A stretch of DNA of 7,103 nt from Pyrinomonadaceae bacterium (GTDB taxonomy: Bacteria; Acidobacteriota; Blastocatellia; Pyrinomonadales; Pyrinomonadaceae): assembly GCA_013813825.1 (NCBI GenBank), contig JACCRA010000209.1, positions 1 to 7,103 on the forward strand, in the 5' to 3' direction. Positions 5,992 through 7,103 of this stretch are shown here, piece by piece. The stretch's first letter is position 1; every line of letters starts with the position of its first letter. A program made the position numbers and the translations under genes. The notes below the pieces were generated by a model. That model saw only the letters and a program-made list of their open reading frames with translations, was not told where the DNA came from and searched no databases.

Positions 5992-6435
5992 TCAAATTGA
6001 CGCGGGAATGAGGCCGGCGCTCTCGCTCGGGAGACTGGTTTGGCATTCCGGCATACGGATGGCGGTGCCGAGGAAAGGCAGCACGAAGTTGAAGTCATAG
6101 GCCTCGATCTTGACCGTGACCGAGCCGCTGCCGAGCTGGTAATCGCTGTGCCTAACGTTGACCTGTGTAGTCGTCAGGCCGTCGATGAGCGGCGTGCCGG
6201 TGCCATCGGGGTTGCCATAAACGGTCACATTCTGAATGGCGGCGCTCGCGCCTTGGCCCTGCGTCACGGCGTAGCGCGCACCGCGGCGGGTGGCGTCCAC
6301 GAGCGCATTGTGAATCCAGAGCGCCCGCCCGAATTCCAGCACCGCGAAGACGGCGGTGAGAAAGATCGTCGCGGCGATGGCGAACTCGACCAGCGCCGCG
6401 CCGCGTTGATTCTTTTTAAGATGGCTGCTTCTCAT
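5992..6435 (-). CDS. tadE: TadE-family pseudopilin (second of two)
   Basis: This encodes a 147-residue protein with the same architecture as its upstream neighbour. A basic leader MRSSHLKKNQRG is followed by AALVEFAIAATIFLTAVFA (helix about 13-37), with G12 at the expected cleavage point and E17 at +5. The family pattern continues with LEFGRALW and ATRRGARYAVTQ. The extracytoplasmic part contains VYGNPDGTGTPLIDGL and IEAYDFNFVLPFLG, which align with VYGSTTGAGTPIVGGF and IQNFNYVPLFDLG in the other copy, so the two are paralogs. This copy ends in a distinct tail with its only cysteine (C131, in MPECQTS). It presumably acts as a membrane-anchored minor pseudopilin in pilus initiation. The stop is 54 nt before cpaE. 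Either gene could be the functional TadF equivalent. Confidence 0.88.
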   Translation of the reverse strand: MRSSHLKKNQRGAALVEFAIAATIFLTAVFAVLEFGRALWIHNALVDATRRGARYAVTQGQGASAAIQNVTVYGNPDGTGTPLIDGLTTTQVNVRHSDYQLGSGSVTVKIEAYDFNFVLPFLGTAIRMPECQTSLPSESAGLIPASI

Positions 6436-6446
6436 CGCTCTTGCTT

Positions 6447-6450
6447 CTCC
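6447..6450 (-). promoter_or_regulatory. Probable ribosome binding site of the second tadE
   Basis: GGAG on the coding strand lies 11 nt before the ATG at 6435, inside the 26-nt gap between the two tadE genes. The spacing is a little long, so this is a modest call. The short gap also fits translational coupling. Confidence 0.4.
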
Positions 6451-6461
6451 GCTCTCGAAAG

Positions 6462-6926
6462 TTACTGGACCATCTGGCGCATCGTGGTGCGGGCGTTGAC
6501 GTTGACGCTCAAAGAGAGAGACGGCTGCTTGATCAGCTTGCCGAGATCGAAGAGCGGAACGTAGTTAAAATTTTGGATCGAGACGGTGGTCGTCTTCGCC
6601 GCCGCGCTATAAGTGACCTGCACTTTCGCCGGATCGAAGCCCCCGACGATGGGCGTGCCGGCTCCCGTTGTGCTGCCGTAAACGACGAGGTTTTTGGCCG
6701 ACCCGTCTTTCGTGCCGGGCACTTGGCTGACGAGGTAGCGAGCGCCGGCGCGCGTCGCCTTCGAAAGTGTGCTGTAGGTGTAGAAGAAGCGGCCGAACTC
6801 GGCAATCGCGCCGAAGAGGATGAGGACGAGCGGTAACACGATTGCCAACTCGACGAGTTGCGTGCCGCGCTCGTCGCGCAGAAAAATGCGGTTCAGCTTG
6901 CTGTTGCGGAAGTTCAACGCGCGCAT
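6462..6926 (-). CDS. tadE: TadE-family pseudopilin (first of two)
   Basis: This encodes a 154-residue minor pilin-like protein of the Flp/Tad apparatus. After a basic leader (about 21 residues, ending RDERG) comes TQLVELAIVLPLVLILFGA, a single hydrophobic helix at about 22-46. G21 before the helix and E26 at the +5 position of the mature protein match the prepilin-peptidase site of TadE/TadF pseudopilins. The helix runs into the family pattern EFGRFFYTYSTLSKATRAGAR (in two parts, EFGRFF and ATRAGAR). The rest is a short extracytoplasmic domain ending in beta-like sequence (VSIQNFNYVPLF, SLSLSVNVNART). The start at 6926 is backed by a good Shine-Dalgarno sequence. The stop is 26 nt ahead of the paralogous gene. 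The protein is expected to be cleaved by a TadV/CpaA peptidase that is not in this window. TadE versus TadF naming is not certain. Confidence 0.88.
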   Translation of the reverse strand: MRALNFRNSKLNRIFLRDERGTQLVELAIVLPLVLILFGAIAEFGRFFYTYSTLSKATRAGARYLVSQVPGTKDGSAKNLVVYGSTTGAGTPIVGGFDPAKVQVTYSAAAKTTTVSIQNFNYVPLFDLGKLIKQPSLSLSVNVNARTTMRQMVQ

Positions 6927-6930
6927 CAGG

Positions 6931-6939
6931 TCACCTCTC
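6931..6939 (-). promoter_or_regulatory. Ribosome binding site of the first tadE, overlapping the upstream stop codon
   Basis: On the coding strand GAGAGGTGA lies 4 nt before the ATG at 6926. Its first G is also the last base of the TAG that ends the upstream gene. The AGAGG core sits about 7 nt from the start. The arrangement suggests translational coupling between the two cistrons. Confidence 0.6.
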
Positions 6940-7103
6940 TAGCGGTAGATTACGGGGATGGAGAGTTCGGGGCTGACGGGACCGCCGCCCGGATCGTAGC
7001 CGCCGCGCCCAAGCACAGTGCGGATTTCGATGAACTCGGCCTTGATGTCGCCACCATTGCCGTTATCCACTTTGGTCTGAAGAAAGAAGGCGGCGAAGCG
7101 GTT
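6939..7103 (-). CDS. C-terminal fragment of an unidentified protein, possibly TadG-like
   Basis: This is an open frame entering from the right edge of the window and ending at TAG (6939-6941), leaving 54 residues. No start codon is visible, so the gene begins beyond base 7103. The fragment starts NRFAAFFLQTK, has an acidic stretch (DIKAEFIEIRTV), a glycine-rich turn (GRGGYDPGGGPVSPEL) and ends SIPVIYR. No membrane segment or catalytic motif is visible in it. It is read in the same direction as the pilus genes. Only 12 nt separate its stop from the next start, and the ribosome binding site of that gene touches its stop codon, so it is very probably the preceding cistron of the same operon. In many tad loci a large TadG/Tad-domain protein sits beside TadE, and that is my best guess from position alone. 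The sequence itself does not identify the family. Confidence 0.6.
   Translation of the reverse strand, partial: NRFAAFFLQTKVDNGNGGDIKAEFIEIRTVLGRGGYDPGGGPVSPELSIPVIYR

Overview
The window is a contiguous piece of a tad (tight adherence, Flp-type IVc pilus) locus. Every gene lies on the minus strand, so transcription runs from base 7103 toward base 1. In that order it encodes: the C-terminal end of an unidentified, possibly TadG-like protein; two paralogous TadE-type pseudopilins; the MinD/ParA-like localisation ATPase CpaE/TadZ; the secretion ATPase CpaF/TadA; the two inner-membrane platform proteins TadB and TadC; and an exported TPR protein in the TadD position. Gene assignments rest on complete family motifs: Walker A, Asp, Walker B and His boxes in CpaF, T2SSF motifs in TadB and TadC, prepilin-like N-termini in the TadE pair, and six TPR units in the last gene.

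The organism is a GC-rich Gram-negative-type bacterium. The gene order and the heptanucleotide repeats packed into the gaps suggest Acidobacteriota (perhaps Blastocatellia) or a similar soil phylum, but this is an impression and not a proof. No rRNA, tRNA or other taxonomic marker is present.

Layout. 7103-5992: fragment, tadE, tadE, tightly spaced (12 and 26 nt gaps). 5937-4693: cpaE. 4563-3223: cpaF. 3151-2189: tadB. 2086-1145: tadC. 1058-72: TPR/tadD-like. The gaps from cpaE downward are 71-129 nt long, and most of that space is short tandem repeats with an exact 7-base period, some facing each other as large inverted repeats. After the last gene comes a different heptad array (GGATGAA on the coding strand) and a weak hairpin.

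How the genes fit together. CpaF powers pilus assembly or retraction on the TadB/TadC platform. CpaE probably positions the machine. The TadE proteins are minor pseudopilins. The TPR protein probably acts in the periplasm to support the outer-membrane part. The Flp pilin, prepilin peptidase (TadV/CpaA), RcpC/CpaB and the secretin RcpA/CpaC are not in the window and would be expected beyond base 7103 or elsewhere. I see no evidence of a new multi-gene system. The least ordinary feature is the heptad-repeat colonisation of nearly every gap of the operon, beginning almost exactly at stop codons and replacing recognisable Shine-Dalgarno sequences.
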